Below are positions 14,937-15,043 of a DNA stretch of 15,043 nucleotides, in pieces; positions within the stretch are counted from its first letter, which is position 1; each line of letters opens with the position of its first letter. A model generated the notes under the pieces. The model had not been told where the DNA came from. It ran no database searches and worked only from the letters and a program-made list of their open reading frames with translations. Made by a program: the position numbers and the translations under genes. Origin of the DNA: an uncultured Clostridia bacterium (GTDB lineage: Bacteria > Bacillota > Clostridia > Peptostreptococcales > Anaerovoracaceae); contig CAKQVC010000020.1 of NCBI GenBank assembly GCA_934277655.1, forward strand, positions 1 through 15,043, in the 5' to 3' direction.

Positions 14937-14974
14937 GAAAAATAAAAGTTAAATGTATGTAAAATATAGGTTAA
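14937..14974 (-). promoter_or_regulatory. PhoP-box-like direct repeats upstream of the Na/Pi gene
   Basis: On the minus strand TTAAC (14970-14974), TTTAC (14959-14963) and TTAAC (14948-14952) recur at exactly 11-base steps, and a weaker TTTTC (14937-14941) continues the phase. This is the form of PhoP boxes in Firmicutes (TT-A/T/C-ACA repeats with 11-bp phase). Relative to the predicted start site they cover about -62 to -25, where PhoP normally binds. The first repeat overlaps the stop codon of the dapF-like gene. Confidence 0.55.
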
Positions 14975-15042
14975 ATCAATGCCCGACAGTCTTCATCAAG
15001 CACCATTCCTTCTGCAACGATATTGGTTGGACCGGTCAGAAA
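14971..15042 (-). CDS. dapF: C-terminal end of a probable diaminopimelate epimerase
   Basis: Only the last 23 codons and the TAA are present, and the reading frame continues past the right edge. The end LTGPTNIVAEGMVLDEDCRA resembles the last strands of DapF (TGPxxxVxxG, as in TGPAVHVYDG of E. coli). DapF interconverts LL- and meso-diaminopimelate for lysine and cell-wall synthesis. The assignment rests on a short match and could be wrong. The Na/Pi gene follows downstream with its own predicted promoter. Confidence 0.55.
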   Translation of the reverse strand, partial: FLTGPTNIVAEGMVLDEDCRALI

Positions 15043-15043
15043 A

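Overview
The window looks like a low-to-moderate G+C Firmicutes chromosome, most likely a gut Lachnospiraceae (Clostridia). The reasons are an IspH protein fused to four S1 domains, a secretin-free Tad/Flp pilus locus with a TadZ-like protein, a DUF6382-like protein and a DUF5702-like TadG protein, strong AGGAG ribosome sites, and a YlmC/YmxH sporulation protein. No mobile element, CRISPR array, tRNA or rRNA was seen.

Layout. Positions 1-15 hold the first codons of a leftward gene. A clear leftward terminator follows at 141-172. From about 10845 down to 265 runs one continuous leftward gene string with overlaps or short gaps. It starts with a Tad (Flp/type IVb) pilus block: tadZ, cpaF/tadA, tadB, tadC, flp, a small TadE-like protein, a TadG-like protein, a TadE-like protein with a predicted metal-binding tail, and a DUF6382-like protein. 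It then continues into a SPOR-domain membrane protein, the AAA+ recombination factor rarA, and ispH-S1. A strong-looking promoter (10882-10910) precedes tadZ, and I saw no convincing terminator before 172. Upstream lie tepA (ClpP-like, leftward), with its own promoter at 11712-11740, and the divergent ymxH-type gene. A rightward membrane-anchored alpha/beta hydrolase comes next. Its stop codon abuts the stop codon of a leftward Na/Pi cotransporter-PhoU fusion. The right edge holds the last codons of a leftward gene that looks like dapF.

How they work together. CpaF is the pilus motor. TadB and TadC form the inner-membrane platform. Flp is the major pilin, the TadE/TadG-like proteins are minor pilins, and TadZ is the localisation factor. 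No prepilin peptidase (TadV/CpaA) or CpaB/RcpC gene is in the window, so the system must borrow these from elsewhere or do without them. The Na/Pi transporter is preceded by three TTAAC-like repeats at exact 11-bp spacing, positioned like a PhoP box, which suggests phosphate-starvation control.

Points most worth a second look: the PhoP-box-like array, the TadZ P-loop lacking its lysine, the pseudopilin with a His/Cys3 tail, the apparently leaderless TadE, the unusual Flp leader, and an essential isoprenoid gene at the distal end of a pilus operon.
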